Positions 53,933-63,438 of a stretch of DNA of 64,000 nucleotides are shown piece by piece (within the stretch, counting starts at the first letter, position 1; every line of letters begins with the position of its first letter). The stretch is from Streptomonospora mangrovi. Its GTDB lineage: Bacteria > Actinomycetota > Actinomycetes > Streptosporangiales > Streptosporangiaceae. The stretch is taken from positions 124,001 through 188,000 of the forward strand of contig NZ_JAJAQC010000008.1 of the NCBI RefSeq assembly GCF_027604915.1, written 5' to 3'. The notes beneath the pieces are model-generated. The model ran no database searches, was not told where the DNA came from, and was given only the letters and a program-made list of their open reading frames with translations. The translations under genes were made by a program, and so were the position numbers.

Positions 53933-55393
53933 ATGACCCTTCTCAACGACCGCGAGTGGCGCGGCAACGTCTTCACCGGCGGGTGGCGCCCCGCCAAGGG
54001 CGGCGACGCCCCCGTCGTCTCGCCCACCACCGGCTCGGAGCTGGGCCGGATCGGCGTGGCCAACGCCGCCGACGTCGCCGAGGCCGCCGAGAACGCCGCC
54101 GAGGCCCAGCGGGACTGGGCCCGGGCCTCGTTCGAGGAGCGGGCCGCCGTGCTGCGCCGGGCGGGCGCGAAGTTCGAGGAGGAGGCCGACGAGATCGCCG
54201 ACTGGCTGATGCGCGAGGCCGGCTCGGCGCGCGGCAAGGCGGGCTTCGAGGTCCACCTGGCCGTGACCGAGGCCTACGAGTGCGCCGCGCTCGCCTCCCA
54301 GCCCACCGGCGAGGTGCTGCGCAGCGCCCAGCCCCGGCTGAGCCTGGCCCGGCGGGTGCCGGTGGGTGTCGTCGGCGTGATCTCGCCGTTCAACTTCCCG
54401 CTGATCCTGGGCATGCGCTCGGTGGCGCCCGCGCTGGCCCTGGGCAACGCGGTGCTGCTCAAGCCCGACCCCCGCACGGCGGTCTCGGGCGGCGCGGTGA
54501 TCGCGGAGGTCTTCCGCGAGGCCGGCCTGCCCGAGGGGCTGCTCCAGATGCTGCCCGGCGGTGCCGAGGCGGGGGAGGCGCTGGTGGCCGACCGGCACGT
54601 GCGGGTCGTGTCCTTCACCGGCTCCACGGCGGCGGGCCGCAAGGTCGGCGAGGCCGCCGGCCGCCACCTCAAGCGGGCGCACCTGGAGCTGGGCGGCAAC
54701 TCCCCGCTGATCGTGCTGGAGGACGCCGACGTCGACCGCGCGGCGTCGGTGGGCGCGTGGGGGTCGTTCCTGCACCAGGGGCAGATCTGCATGACCACCG
54801 GCCGGCACATCGTGCACGAGTCGCTGGCCGACGCCTACGTGGAGCGGCTGGCGGCCAAGGCCGAGGCGCTGACGGTGGGCGACCCCGAGCAGGAGGGCAC
54901 GGCGCTGGGGCCGATCATCGACATCGGCCAGCGCGACCGCATCCACGACCTGGTCACGCGCAGCGTGGAGGCGGGTGCGGAGCTGCGCGCCGGGGGCACC
55001 TACGACGCGCAGTTCTACCGGCCCACGGTGCTGGACAAGGTCACCCGCGACACCCCCGCCTACTCCGAGGAGGTGTTCGGGCCGGTGGCGCCGGTCATCC
55101 GGTTCTCGACCCTGGACGAGGCGGCGGAGATCGCGGCGGCCAGCGACTACGGGCTGTCCCTGGGCATCCTCACCGGCAACCCCATGCGGGGCATGGAGTT
55201 GGCCGACCGGATCCCCAGCGGCATCGTGCACATCAACGACCAGACGGTGGACGACGAGTCCGTGGCCCCCTTCGGCGGCGTGGGCGCGTCGGGCACGGGC
55301 GCCCGCTTCGGCGGTACCCGCGCCAACCTGGAGGCGTTCACCGAGACGCAGTGGGTGACCATGCAGAGCGAGATCAAGCGGTATCCGTTCTAA
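53933..55393 (+). CDS. Benzaldehyde / vanillin-type aldehyde dehydrogenase
   Basis: A 486-aa NAD(P)-dependent aldehyde dehydrogenase. Catalytic cysteine C286 (GQICMTTGR) and general base E252 (LELGGNSP) are present, with the cofactor motif FTGSTAAGR. The N-terminal VGVVGVISPFNFPLILGMRS and FLHQGQICM closely resemble benzaldehyde and vanillin dehydrogenases. Its product, an aromatic acid, would enter the neighbouring pob/pca pathway if the aldehyde is 4-hydroxybenzaldehyde or vanillin-like. ATG 53933 has CGGGAG upstream. It ends the operon at an intrinsic terminator. Confidence 0.87.
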   Translation: MTLLNDREWRGNVFTGGWRPAKGGDAPVVSPTTGSELGRIGVANAADVAEAAENAAEAQRDWARASFEERAAVLRRAGAKFEEEADEIADWLMREAGSARGKAGFEVHLAVTEAYECAALASQPTGEVLRSAQPRLSLARRVPVGVVGVISPFNFPLILGMRSVAPALALGNAVLLKPDPRTAVSGGAVIAEVFREAGLPEGLLQMLPGGAEAGEALVADRHVRVVSFTGSTAAGRKVGEAAGRHLKRAHLELGGNSPLIVLEDADVDRAASVGAWGSFLHQGQICMTTGRHIVHESLADAYVERLAAKAEALTVGDPEQEGTALGPIIDIGQRDRIHDLVTRSVEAGAELRAGGTYDAQFYRPTVLDKVTRDTPAYSEEVFGPVAPVIRFSTLDEAAEIAAASDYGLSLGILTGNPMRGMELADRIPSGIVHINDQTVDDESVAPFGGVGASGTGARFGGTRANLEAFTETQWVTMQSEIKRYPF

Positions 55394-55464
55394 GAACGGA
55401 AACAAATCCGCTTCAGGTCTGTTCTGGACTTCCGCTCTGGATCTCGCTTGCGCATACGGAATCG

Positions 55465-55499
55465 CGGCGGCCCGCCGAAGGCGGGTCGCCGGTTTTTTT
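55465..55499 (+). terminator. Intrinsic terminator of the MetE-like/ABC/ALDH operon
   Basis: A 12-bp stem with one G-T pair (55465-55476 with 55480-55491), a 3-base GAA loop and seven Ts. The best-formed terminator in the window. The region on to 55659 has no gene. Confidence 0.92.
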
Positions 55500-55659
55500 G
55501 GGGACTGGGACCGGGGCTCGGGGCGGGGGCGTGCGGTCATCGCGGCGGAGGCGGAGGGTCGGCATGGCGACGGGGCGGCGAGGGCCGCGGGGACGCGGAT
55601 AGGCGGGTGCAGAACGCCCTCGCCCGACCGCGCCCGGGGCCGGGGCCGTGGGTGGCCGC

Positions 55660-55665
55660 TAGGCT
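55660..55665 (+). promoter_or_regulatory. -10 element for the reductase-deaminase pair
   Basis: TAGGCT ends six bases before ATG 55672, so the mRNA should start at the A of ATG. The same hexamer and spacing occur at dnaG. Confidence 0.55.
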
Positions 55666-55671
55666 GGCGGC

Positions 55672-56469
55672 ATGCCGGATCGACCGTTGCCGTACACGAT
55701 TCTGAGCTGGGCGATGTCGCTCGACGGGTACATCGACGACACCAGCCCGGAGCGGCTGCGGTTGTCCTCGGAAGCCGACTTCGACGAGATCGACGCGCTT
55801 CGCGCGGAGTGCGACGCGATCCTCGTCGGCGCGGGGACCATACGCAGCGACAACCCCCGGCTGCTCGTGCGGTCGGCGCGGCGGCGTGAGCGGCGGTCGG
55901 CGCTGGGCAAGACCGGCGACATCGTCAAGGTCGTCCTCAGCGAGCGCGGCAGCGTGGACCCGGCCGCACGCGTCTTCACCACCGGCGACGCGGCCAAGCT
56001 GGTGTACGTGGCCAGCGCCGCCCATCCCGCGACCGCCCGCCGGTTCGCCACGCCCGCCCCCGCGTCGACCACCGCTCCCACCCCCGCCGACGCCGACGCC
56101 GGGACGGCGGCCGCGGCGGACGTCACCGTGGTGGACGCCGGGCCGGACTGCGACCTCGCTGGCATCCTCGCCGACCTCGCCGAACGCGGCGTCGGCCGCC
56201 TCCTGGTGGAGGGCGGCACCGGCGTGCACACCCGGTTCCTCACCGCCGGACTGGCCGACGAGGTCCGCGTGGCCATCGCCCCGTTCTTCGTGGGCGACCC
56301 CGGCGCACCGCGCTTCGTGGGAGCGGGCGACTTCGCCAACCACCCCCGCCGCCCCATGCGGCTCGCCGAGGCGCGGGCCCTGGGCGACATGGCCGTGCTG
56401 CGCTACCTTCCACAGGCGCCGCTCACGCCCGAGTCGGCGTCCCCCTCGCCTGCCGGGAGCGACCGGTGA
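55672..56469 (+). CDS. RibD C-terminal-domain (dihydrofolate reductase-fold) protein
   Basis: A 265-aa reductase of the RibD-C / dihydrofolate reductase fold. Motifs: YTILSWAMSLDGYIDD, ILVGAGTIRSDNPRLLVRS, and RLLVEGGTGVHTRFL. In riboflavin synthesis this domain reduces the ribose of the pyrimidine intermediate with NADPH. An Ala/Pro-rich insert (about residues 128-148) is unusual. It overlaps the start of the deaminase gene. The order reductase then deaminase is reversed from fused RibD. No other rib gene is near, so a paralogous or specialised role is possible. Confidence 0.78.
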   Translation: MPDRPLPYTILSWAMSLDGYIDDTSPERLRLSSEADFDEIDALRAECDAILVGAGTIRSDNPRLLVRSARRRERRSALGKTGDIVKVVLSERGSVDPAARVFTTGDAAKLVYVASAAHPATARRFATPAPASTTAPTPADADAGTAAAADVTVVDAGPDCDLAGILADLAERGVGRLLVEGGTGVHTRFLTAGLADEVRVAIAPFFVGDPGAPRFVGAGDFANHPRRPMRLAEARALGDMAVLRYLPQAPLTPESASPSPAGSDR

Positions 56470-56963
56470 ACCCGTCGCCCTCCGCGGCGGCCCCGGTCCC
56501 GGGGACCGGCCCCGACGCCACCGCCGCCGACCGCGAGTGGCTGGAGCGCGCCATCGCGCTGTCGTGGAAGTGCCCGCCCTCGCAGACGGCGTTCTCGGTC
56601 GGCGCGATCGTGGTGGACGCCCGAGGGGCGGTCGTCACCGACGGCTACTCCCGCCGCGACCACCCCCACGACCACGCCGAGGAGGCGGCGCTGCGCGCCG
56701 TCGACCCCGAGGACCCCCGGCTCGTCGGCGCCACCGTCTACAGCTCCCTGGAGCCCTGCACCCGCCGCGCGTCGCGGGTGCGCTCCTGCACGCGGCTCAT
56801 CCTGGACACGCCCATCGCCCGCGTGGTGTTCGCCTGGCGCGAGCCGGAGATCTTCGTGACCGGCGAGGGCGCCGAGGAGCTGCGCCTCGCCGGGCGCACC
56901 GTGGTGGAGGTGCCCGACCTCGCCCTGCGCGCGCGCGAGGTCAACGAGCACCTGCTGCGCTGA
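56466..56963 (+). CDS. RibD N-terminal-domain-like pyrimidine deaminase
   Basis: A 165-aa cytidine-deaminase-fold protein. Zinc site: HAEEAALRAV and SSLEPCTRRASRVRSC. The PPSQTAFSVGAIVVDARGAV segment precedes it. This matches the deaminase half of RibD, including the GYSRRDHPHDHAEE lead-in. GTG 56466 overlaps the reductase stop (GTGA), so the two are translationally coupled and probably act in sequence. Confidence 0.8.
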   Translation: MNPSPSAAAPVPGTGPDATAADREWLERAIALSWKCPPSQTAFSVGAIVVDARGAVVTDGYSRRDHPHDHAEEAALRAVDPEDPRLVGATVYSSLEPCTRRASRVRSCTRLILDTPIARVVFAWREPEIFVTGEGAEELRLAGRTVVEVPDLALRAREVNEHLLR

Positions 56964-57040
56964 CCTTCAGCCGCACACCGCCTCAGCCGCCCCGGTACCT
57001 CAGCGGCCCCGGGAACCCCGGCCACCACCGGCCCCCGGCG

Positions 57041-59563
57041 CTACAGCCGGTTGACGTCCACCACCCGCACCACCGCGTGCCCCGCCTCGTCGGAGGCCGC
57101 GAGGTCGACCTCGGCGGTGATGCCCCAGTCGCGGTGGCCCGCCGGGTCGTCGAAGACCTGGCGGACCTCCCACACCTCGGGGTTCTCGGAGATCTGGAGC
57201 ATGGCGGGGCCACGGGCGTCGGGGCCGATGCCGAGGTCGTCGTGCTCGGCGAAGTAGGCGTCCATGGCCTCCTCCCACGCCTCGGCGTCCCAGCCGTCCT
57301 CGGCGTCCAGCGCGCCCAGGTCGGAGTAGCGGCCCAGCGCCGCCAGCTCGACCCGGCGGAACATGGCGTTGCGCACCAGCACCCGGAAGGCCCGGTGATT
57401 GGCGGTGACCGGCTTGACGCGCTCCTCGACCTCGGCGGCCTCGCCCTCGCCGGCGCGGGCGGCACTGGGGTTGGTCAGCTCCTCCCACTCGTCGAGCAGG
57501 CTGGAGTCGACCTGCCGGACGAGTTCGCCCAGCCATTCGATGAGGTCGCGCAGCTCCTCGGTCTTGGCGTCCTCGGGCACGGTCTGGCTGACCGCCTTGT
57601 AGGCGCTCGCCAGGTAGCGCAGCACCAGCCCCTCGGAGCGCGCCAGCTCGTAGAAGCCGACGTAGTCGGAGAACGTCATGGCGCGCTCGTAGAGGTCGCG
57701 CGCCACCGACTTGGGCCGCAGCGGGTGGTCGCCGACCCACGGGTGGCCGCGCCGGTAGACCTCGTAGGCGTGGTCGAGCAGGTCCTCCAGCGGCTTGGGG
57801 TAGTCGACCTCCTCCAGCCGCTCCATGCGCTCGTCGTACTCGATGCCGTCGGCCTTCATCTGGGCCACGGCCTCGCCCCGCGCCTTGTTGAGCTGGGCGG
57901 CGAGGATCTGGCGGGGGTCGTCCAGCGTGGACTCCACCACCGTGAGGACGTCCAGCGCGTAGGTGGGCGAGGCGGGGTCGAGGAGTTCCAGGGCCGCCAG
58001 GGCGAAGGTGGACAGCGGCTGGTTCAGCGCGAAGTCGGGCTGGAGGTCGACGGTCAGCCGGGCGATGCGGCCGTTGGAGTCGGGTTCGGCCAGCCGCTCC
58101 ACGATGCCGCCGTCGATCAGCGACCGGTAGATGGCGATGGCCTCGCGGATGTGGCGGCGCTGGGTGGGGCGGTCGTCGTGGTTGTCGGTGAGCAGGTGGC
58201 GCATGCCCGCGAAGCAGTCGCCGGGGCGGGCGATGACGCTCAGCAGCATGGCGTTGCTGACCCGGAACCGCGACTTGAGCGGCTCGGGCTCGGCCGCGAT
58301 CAGCTTCTCGAAGGTGCTCTGGTCCCAGCTCACGAACCCCTCGGGCGCCTTCTTGCGCACCACCTTGCGCCGCTTCTTGGGGTCGTCGCCAGCCTTGGCC
58401 AGCGCTTTCTCGTTCTCGATGACGTGCTCGGGCGCCTGCGCGACCACGTTGCCGACGGTGTCGAACCCGGCCCGCCCGGCCCGCCCGGCGATCTGGTGGA
58501 ACTCGCGCGCGCCCAGCCGCCGCACCCGGGAGCCGTCGTACTTGCTGAGGGCGGTGAACAGCACCGTGCGGATGGGGACGTTGACCCCCACGCCCAGGGT
58601 GTCGGTGCCGCAGATGACCTTGAGCAGGCCGCGCTGCGCCAGGCGTTCGACCAGGCGGCGGTACTTGGGCAGCATGCCCGCGTGGTGGACGCCGATGCCG
58701 TGGCGGACGTAGCGCGAGAGGTTGCGGCCGAAGCGGGTGGTGAAGCGGAACCGGCCGATCTCGGCGGCGATGGCGTCCTTCTCGGCGCGGGAGCACATGT
58801 TGATGCTGGTCAGCGACTGCGCGCGCTCGACCGCCTGCGCCTGGGTGAAGTGCACGATGTAGACCGGCGCCTCGCGGGTCTCCAGCAGCTCCTCAAGGGT
58901 CTCGTGCAGGGGGGTGGTGCGGTAGGAGTAGTACAGCGGCACGGGGCGCTCGGCCGAGGAGACCACGGTGGTGGCGCGGCCGGTGCGGCGGGTGAGGTCG
59001 TCCTCGAAGCGGGTGACGTCGCCCAGGGTGGCCGACATCAGCAGGAACTGCACCTGGGGGAGTTCGAGCAGCGGCACCTGCCAGGCCCAGCCGCGGTCGG
59101 GGTCGCCGTAGAAGTGGAACTCGTCCATGACGACGGTGCCGATGTCGGCCTCGGCGCCGTCGCGCAGCGCGATGTTGGCCAGGACCTCGGCGGTGCAGCA
59201 GACGATGGGGGCGTCGGCGTTGACGCTGGCGTCGCCGGTCATCATGCCGACGTTGTCGTGGCCGAAGACGGCGCACAGCTCGAAGAACTTCTCCGACACC
59301 AGCGCCTTGATGGGCGCGGTGTAGAACGCGCACTCGTCGCGGCCCAGGGCGGCGAACAGCGCTCCGGCGGCCACCAGGCTCTTGCCCGAGCCGGTGGGGG
59401 TGCTCAGGATGACGTTGGACCCCGAGACGACCTCGATGAGGGCTTCCTCCTGGTGGGGGTAGAGCGTGAGCCCGCGGTCCTCGGCCCACGAGGCGAACGC
59501 CTCGTACAGGGAGTCGGGTTCGGGGTGGGCGGGAAGACGATCAATGAGACTCACGCATTCCAT
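57041..59563 (-). CDS. Ski2-like DEAD/DEAH helicase with DUF3516
   Basis: An 840-aa superfamily 2 helicase found widely in actinobacteria. Walker A STPTGSGKSL, Walker B VMDEFHFYGD (DEFH box), motif III LMSATLGD, a RecA2 domain with ICGTDTLGVGVNVPIRTV and motif VI HQIAGRAGRAGFD. The long C-terminal half is DUF3516, which includes KKRRKVVRKKAPEGFVSWDQ. Function is probably RNA or DNA unwinding; no specific role is established that I can state. ATG 59563 is preceded by GGGGAG at eight bases. An upstream frame to 59644 is not protein-like. Confidence 0.92.
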   Translation of the reverse strand: MECVSLIDRLPAHPEPDSLYEAFASWAEDRGLTLYPHQEEALIEVVSGSNVILSTPTGSGKSLVAAGALFAALGRDECAFYTAPIKALVSEKFFELCAVFGHDNVGMMTGDASVNADAPIVCCTAEVLANIALRDGAEADIGTVVMDEFHFYGDPDRGWAWQVPLLELPQVQFLLMSATLGDVTRFEDDLTRRTGRATTVVSSAERPVPLYYSYRTTPLHETLEELLETREAPVYIVHFTQAQAVERAQSLTSINMCSRAEKDAIAAEIGRFRFTTRFGRNLSRYVRHGIGVHHAGMLPKYRRLVERLAQRGLLKVICGTDTLGVGVNVPIRTVLFTALSKYDGSRVRRLGAREFHQIAGRAGRAGFDTVGNVVAQAPEHVIENEKALAKAGDDPKKRRKVVRKKAPEGFVSWDQSTFEKLIAAEPEPLKSRFRVSNAMLLSVIARPGDCFAGMRHLLTDNHDDRPTQRRHIREAIAIYRSLIDGGIVERLAEPDSNGRIARLTVDLQPDFALNQPLSTFALAALELLDPASPTYALDVLTVVESTLDDPRQILAAQLNKARGEAVAQMKADGIEYDERMERLEEVDYPKPLEDLLDHAYEVYRRGHPWVGDHPLRPKSVARDLYERAMTFSDYVGFYELARSEGLVLRYLASAYKAVSQTVPEDAKTEELRDLIEWLGELVRQVDSSLLDEWEELTNPSAARAGEGEAAEVEERVKPVTANHRAFRVLVRNAMFRRVELAALGRYSDLGALDAEDGWDAEAWEEAMDAYFAEHDDLGIGPDARGPAMLQISENPEVWEVRQVFDDPAGHRDWGITAEVDLAASDEAGHAVVRVVDVNRL

Positions 59564-59684
59564 ACTGCCTGCTCCCCGCAACTCCCCGGGCCACTTGTCC
59601 ACAGCCCCGGCCCGCAGGCCGCGGACCTCGGCCCGCCGATACACGGCGGAGGGGGTGAGGGACTCCGGCTCCGGACCCGGCCGG

Positions 59685-59728
59685 GGGCGCCGACCGGGTC
59701 CGGTGCGGGACGGACCCGGTCGGCGCCC
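59685..59728. terminator. Perfect 18-bp hairpin between mdh and the helicase gene
   Basis: Arms 59685-59702 and 59711-59728 are perfectly complementary, with an 8-base loop. It lies 94 bases past the mdh stop on the minus strand. No T-run is present. A likely terminator for mdh, or a stable RNA structure upstream of the helicase. No other feature is seen in 59564-59821. Confidence 0.6.
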
Positions 59729-59821
59729 GGAACCCGGGCGGGCCGCGCCGGTGCGGGCGCGGACCGCCGGGGCGGTCGCCGACCGGCCGCCGAGCGGTCG
59801 TCGGACGGCCGTGGACGGCCG

Positions 59822-61130
<1,309 letters not shown>

Positions 61131-61193
61131 GACTCGCCGGAGACCATCGGCCGGGCGGCCGCCGCGTTCGGGGGACGACCCGTTGGAGGGGCC

Positions 61194-62330
61194 ATGGCCG
61201 ACAGCAACCCGCACCGTCCAGACGACCGGGTGGATGCGCCCGAGCACGACGCCCGCGCCGGCCGGGACAACGGAGGTAGCGGGAGCGACCGGAACAACCG
61301 GAACAGCCGGGGTGCTCGGGAGGCCACGAACGTTGGGGCGGCACCGGCCCCCGGGCGCGGCCCGCGCCGGCGGCGCCCCCGGACCCGCACGGTCGCCGTC
61401 ACCGCCCTCGCCGTGATCGCGGTGCTGGTCGCCGCCCTCGTGGTACGCCAGCCCGCCCCGGTCGGCCACTTCACCTCGGGGCCGGCCAAGACCGAGTTCG
61501 CGGCGGCCTACCGCGCGGCCATGGCCGAGCTGCCCGAGCCCGACACCGTGCACGACCTGCGTACCGACTACGGGATCGTCCGCGCCTACCACTTCGACGG
61601 CCCCGCCGAGGGCGACCCGCTGCTGCTCCTGCCGGGCCGCGCCGCCGCCTCGCCGGTGTGGGCCGACAACCTGCCGTCCCTCCTGCGCCACCGCGACGTC
61701 TACACCATGGACCTGCTGGGCGAACCCGGCATGAGCGTGCAGGACCGGCCCATCACCGGCGACGCCGACCAGGCGCGCTGGCTGCACCAGGCCGTGCGCG
61801 CCCTGCCGGAGGAGCGCGTGCACCTGCTGGGGCTGTCCATCGGCGGGTGGACGGCGGTGAACCTCGCCATGCGCGAGCCCGCCGGGATCGGCGGCGTGGC
61901 CCTGGTCGACCCGGTGTACGTGCTGGACGGCATGCCGCTGGAGACGGTGGCGCGGTCGGTGCCGGCCGCGGTCCCGTGGCTGCCCCGGAGTTGGCGGGAG
62001 AGCTTCAACTCCTACACGGCCGGGGGCGCGCCGGCCGACGACTCAGCGGTGGGCGTGCTGATCGAGGCGGGCATGCGCACCTACGCGCTGCGGCTGCCCC
62101 AGCCGGGCCGGATCCCCGAAGAGCGGCTGGCCGGGCTGCGCCCGCCGGTGATGGTGCTCATCGCGGGGGAGTCGGTGATGCACGACCCCGCCACGGCCGA
62201 GGCCACCGCCCGCCGGGCGCTGCCGGAGGACCGCGTGAAGGTCTACCCTGATGCCTCCCACGCCATCAACGGCGAGTACCCCGAGGAGATCGCGGCGGAC
62301 GTCGCCGCGTTCCTGGACGAGGTCGAGTGA
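61194..62330 (+). CDS. Alpha/beta hydrolase with N-terminal membrane anchor
   Basis: A 378-aa protein. About 65 residues of polar, Asn/Gly/Arg-rich tail precede one hydrophobic segment (VAVTALAVIAVLVAALVV), then an alpha/beta-hydrolase domain outside or at the membrane. Nucleophile elbow GLSIGGWTAV, a PGRAA oxyanion loop and the late DASHAINGEYP histidine region give a plausible triad. The enzyme's substrate is not evident. ATG 61194 has GGAGG upstream. It is controlled by the operator pair just upstream and is followed by a TetR gene, so it may be a detoxification or lipid-type hydrolase (inference). Confidence 0.78.
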   Translation: MADSNPHRPDDRVDAPEHDARAGRDNGGSGSDRNNRNSRGAREATNVGAAPAPGRGPRRRRPRTRTVAVTALAVIAVLVAALVVRQPAPVGHFTSGPAKTEFAAAYRAAMAELPEPDTVHDLRTDYGIVRAYHFDGPAEGDPLLLLPGRAAASPVWADNLPSLLRHRDVYTMDLLGEPGMSVQDRPITGDADQARWLHQAVRALPEERVHLLGLSIGGWTAVNLAMREPAGIGGVALVDPVYVLDGMPLETVARSVPAAVPWLPRSWRESFNSYTAGGAPADDSAVGVLIEAGMRTYALRLPQPGRIPEERLAGLRPPVMVLIAGESVMHDPATAEATARRALPEDRVKVYPDASHAINGEYPEEIAADVAAFLDEVE

Positions 62331-62435
62331 CGAGCGTCCGGGCGCGGGCCGCGCGGGTGGCATGACCCGCTGGGACCGCGCGTCACCGCCGTCCCCGCCC
62401 GCGCGGGCCGCGCCCCCGCCCGCGGGGCAAGCAGC

Positions 62436-62480
62436 GCACAGAGTCAGCAGAGCACAGAGCAGAGCACAGAGTCAGCACAG
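62436..62480. repeat. Short direct repeats before the TetR gene
   Basis: GCACAGAGTCAGCA occurs twice (62436-62449 and 62464-62477), 28 bases apart; its first eight bases, GCACAGAG, recur a third time at 62452-62459 between the copies. The tract is A/G/C-rich with little T, so it would be a single-stranded mRNA leader ending in the TetR ribosome site. Function unknown. Confidence 0.6.
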
Positions 62481-62494
62481 CAAGAGGAGTCGAG

Positions 62495-63106
62495 CTGCCC
62501 CGCCGCCCCGCCGCCGAGTCCCGGCGGCCCACCATCACCGAGCGCGCCCGCCGCGAGCAGTTGATCGAGGTGACCGTCGCGCTCATCGCCGAACACGGCC
62601 ACGCCGCCACCTCCCTGGCCCGCATCGCCGAGGCCGCCGAGATCTCCAAGGCGGCGGTGCTCTACCACTTCTCCACCAAGAACGCGGTTGTGGAGGCCGC
62701 CTACCGCGCGGTCCTGGACGCCCTGGTCGGCCGCGTGGCGGCGGCGGTGGAGGCCGCCCCCGGCCCCGGCGCGGCGGTGGAGGCGTACGTGACGGCGATG
62801 ATCGGCCACCTGGCCGAGCACCCGGGCCACGGCCGCGTCATCTCCGAGGCGCTGCGCCAGGGCGAGCGGATCGGCGTCACCGATGCCCCGACGTCGGAGG
62901 CGCGCTGGCGCCCTCTCGCCGACCTCGTGTCCCGCGCGCAGGAGGCGGGGGAGTACCGCGCGGACATCGACCCGCGCACCTTCGCCCTCGTAATCAACGG
63001 CGCCATCGACGCGGTGGTCGCCGAATCCCTGGAGGACCCCGCCTACACGCTGACCACCGCCGCCCCGCAGGTGGTCGATCTCCTGTCCCACGCCGCCCGC
63101 CCGTGA
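62495..63106 (+). CDS. TetR-family transcriptional regulator
   Basis: A 203-aa TetR protein. The HTH is intact: RREQLIEVTVALIAEHGHAA, ARIAEAAEISKAAVLYHFS. The C-terminal domain is all-helical and typical of the family. The start appears to be CTG 62495: AGAGGAG lies five bases upstream, no in-frame ATG or GTG is near, and starting there gives a usual TetR N-terminus (PRRPAAESRRPTITERARRE). A TTG at 62561 would cut into the first HTH helix. It probably represses the promoter at 61083. Confidence 0.85.
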   Translation: MPRRPAAESRRPTITERARREQLIEVTVALIAEHGHAATSLARIAEAAEISKAAVLYHFSTKNAVVEAAYRAVLDALVGRVAAAVEAAPGPGAAVEAYVTAMIGHLAEHPGHGRVISEALRQGERIGVTDAPTSEARWRPLADLVSRAQEAGEYRADIDPRTFALVINGAIDAVVAESLEDPAYTLTTAAPQVVDLLSHAARP

Positions 63107-63183
63107 GCGCCCTCCGCCCGCCGGCCGATCCACCGGTCCGCCCGCCCCCGGACGGGCGCGAGGTCCGCAATGCCCCGTGCTGC

Positions 63184-63189
63184 TAGGAT
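63184..63189 (+). promoter_or_regulatory. -10 element for the CAU-anticodon tRNA
   Basis: TAGGAT lies 67 bases before the tRNA. No -35 is clear. Confidence 0.4.
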
Positions 63190-63227
63190 GTCGAGGTCCC
63201 CGGCCCCACGCAGGCCGGGCGGCCACC

Positions 63228-63248
63228 GGCGGGACCCCGGGTCCCGCC
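63228..63248 (+). other. Palindrome in the 5' leader of the CAU tRNA
   Basis: A 21-base sequence of two perfect 10-base arms around one C ends eight bases before the mature tRNA. It may fold in the precursor or simply be a processing feature. Confidence 0.45.
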
Positions 63249-63256
63249 CCCCTGGC

Positions 63257-63330
63257 GGGGCGGTAGCTCAGCTGGTCAGAGCAGCGGACTCATAATCCGT
63301 GGGTCGCGGGTTCGAGCCCCGCCCGCCCTA
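63257..63330 (+). tRNA. tRNA with CAT anticodon (Met, or Ile2)
   Basis: A 74-base cloverleaf: acceptor GGGGCGG (63257-63263) with CCGCCCT (63323-63329), first pair G-U; anticodon loop CTCATAA with CAT at 63291-63293; T stem GCGGG/CCCGC. Discriminator A; CCA is not encoded. Initiator Met is unlikely because the anticodon stem lacks the three G-C pairs. Elongator Met and lysidine-modified Ile2 cannot be told apart by eye. Confidence 0.9.
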
Positions 63331-63438
63331 CCCACTCCCACCTGCGCGGGCACCCGCGCCAGTGGCCGCTGAGCGCGTCCGGCGCCAGCCGATCCGCCGG
63401 CCAACGGCCCGCACGCCGATTGCGGCCGGGTTGCCGCT

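Noticed and set aside
63257-63330. Initiator tRNA-Met
   Set aside because: The anticodon stem (GCGGA/TCCGT) lacks the three consecutive G-C pairs of initiators.
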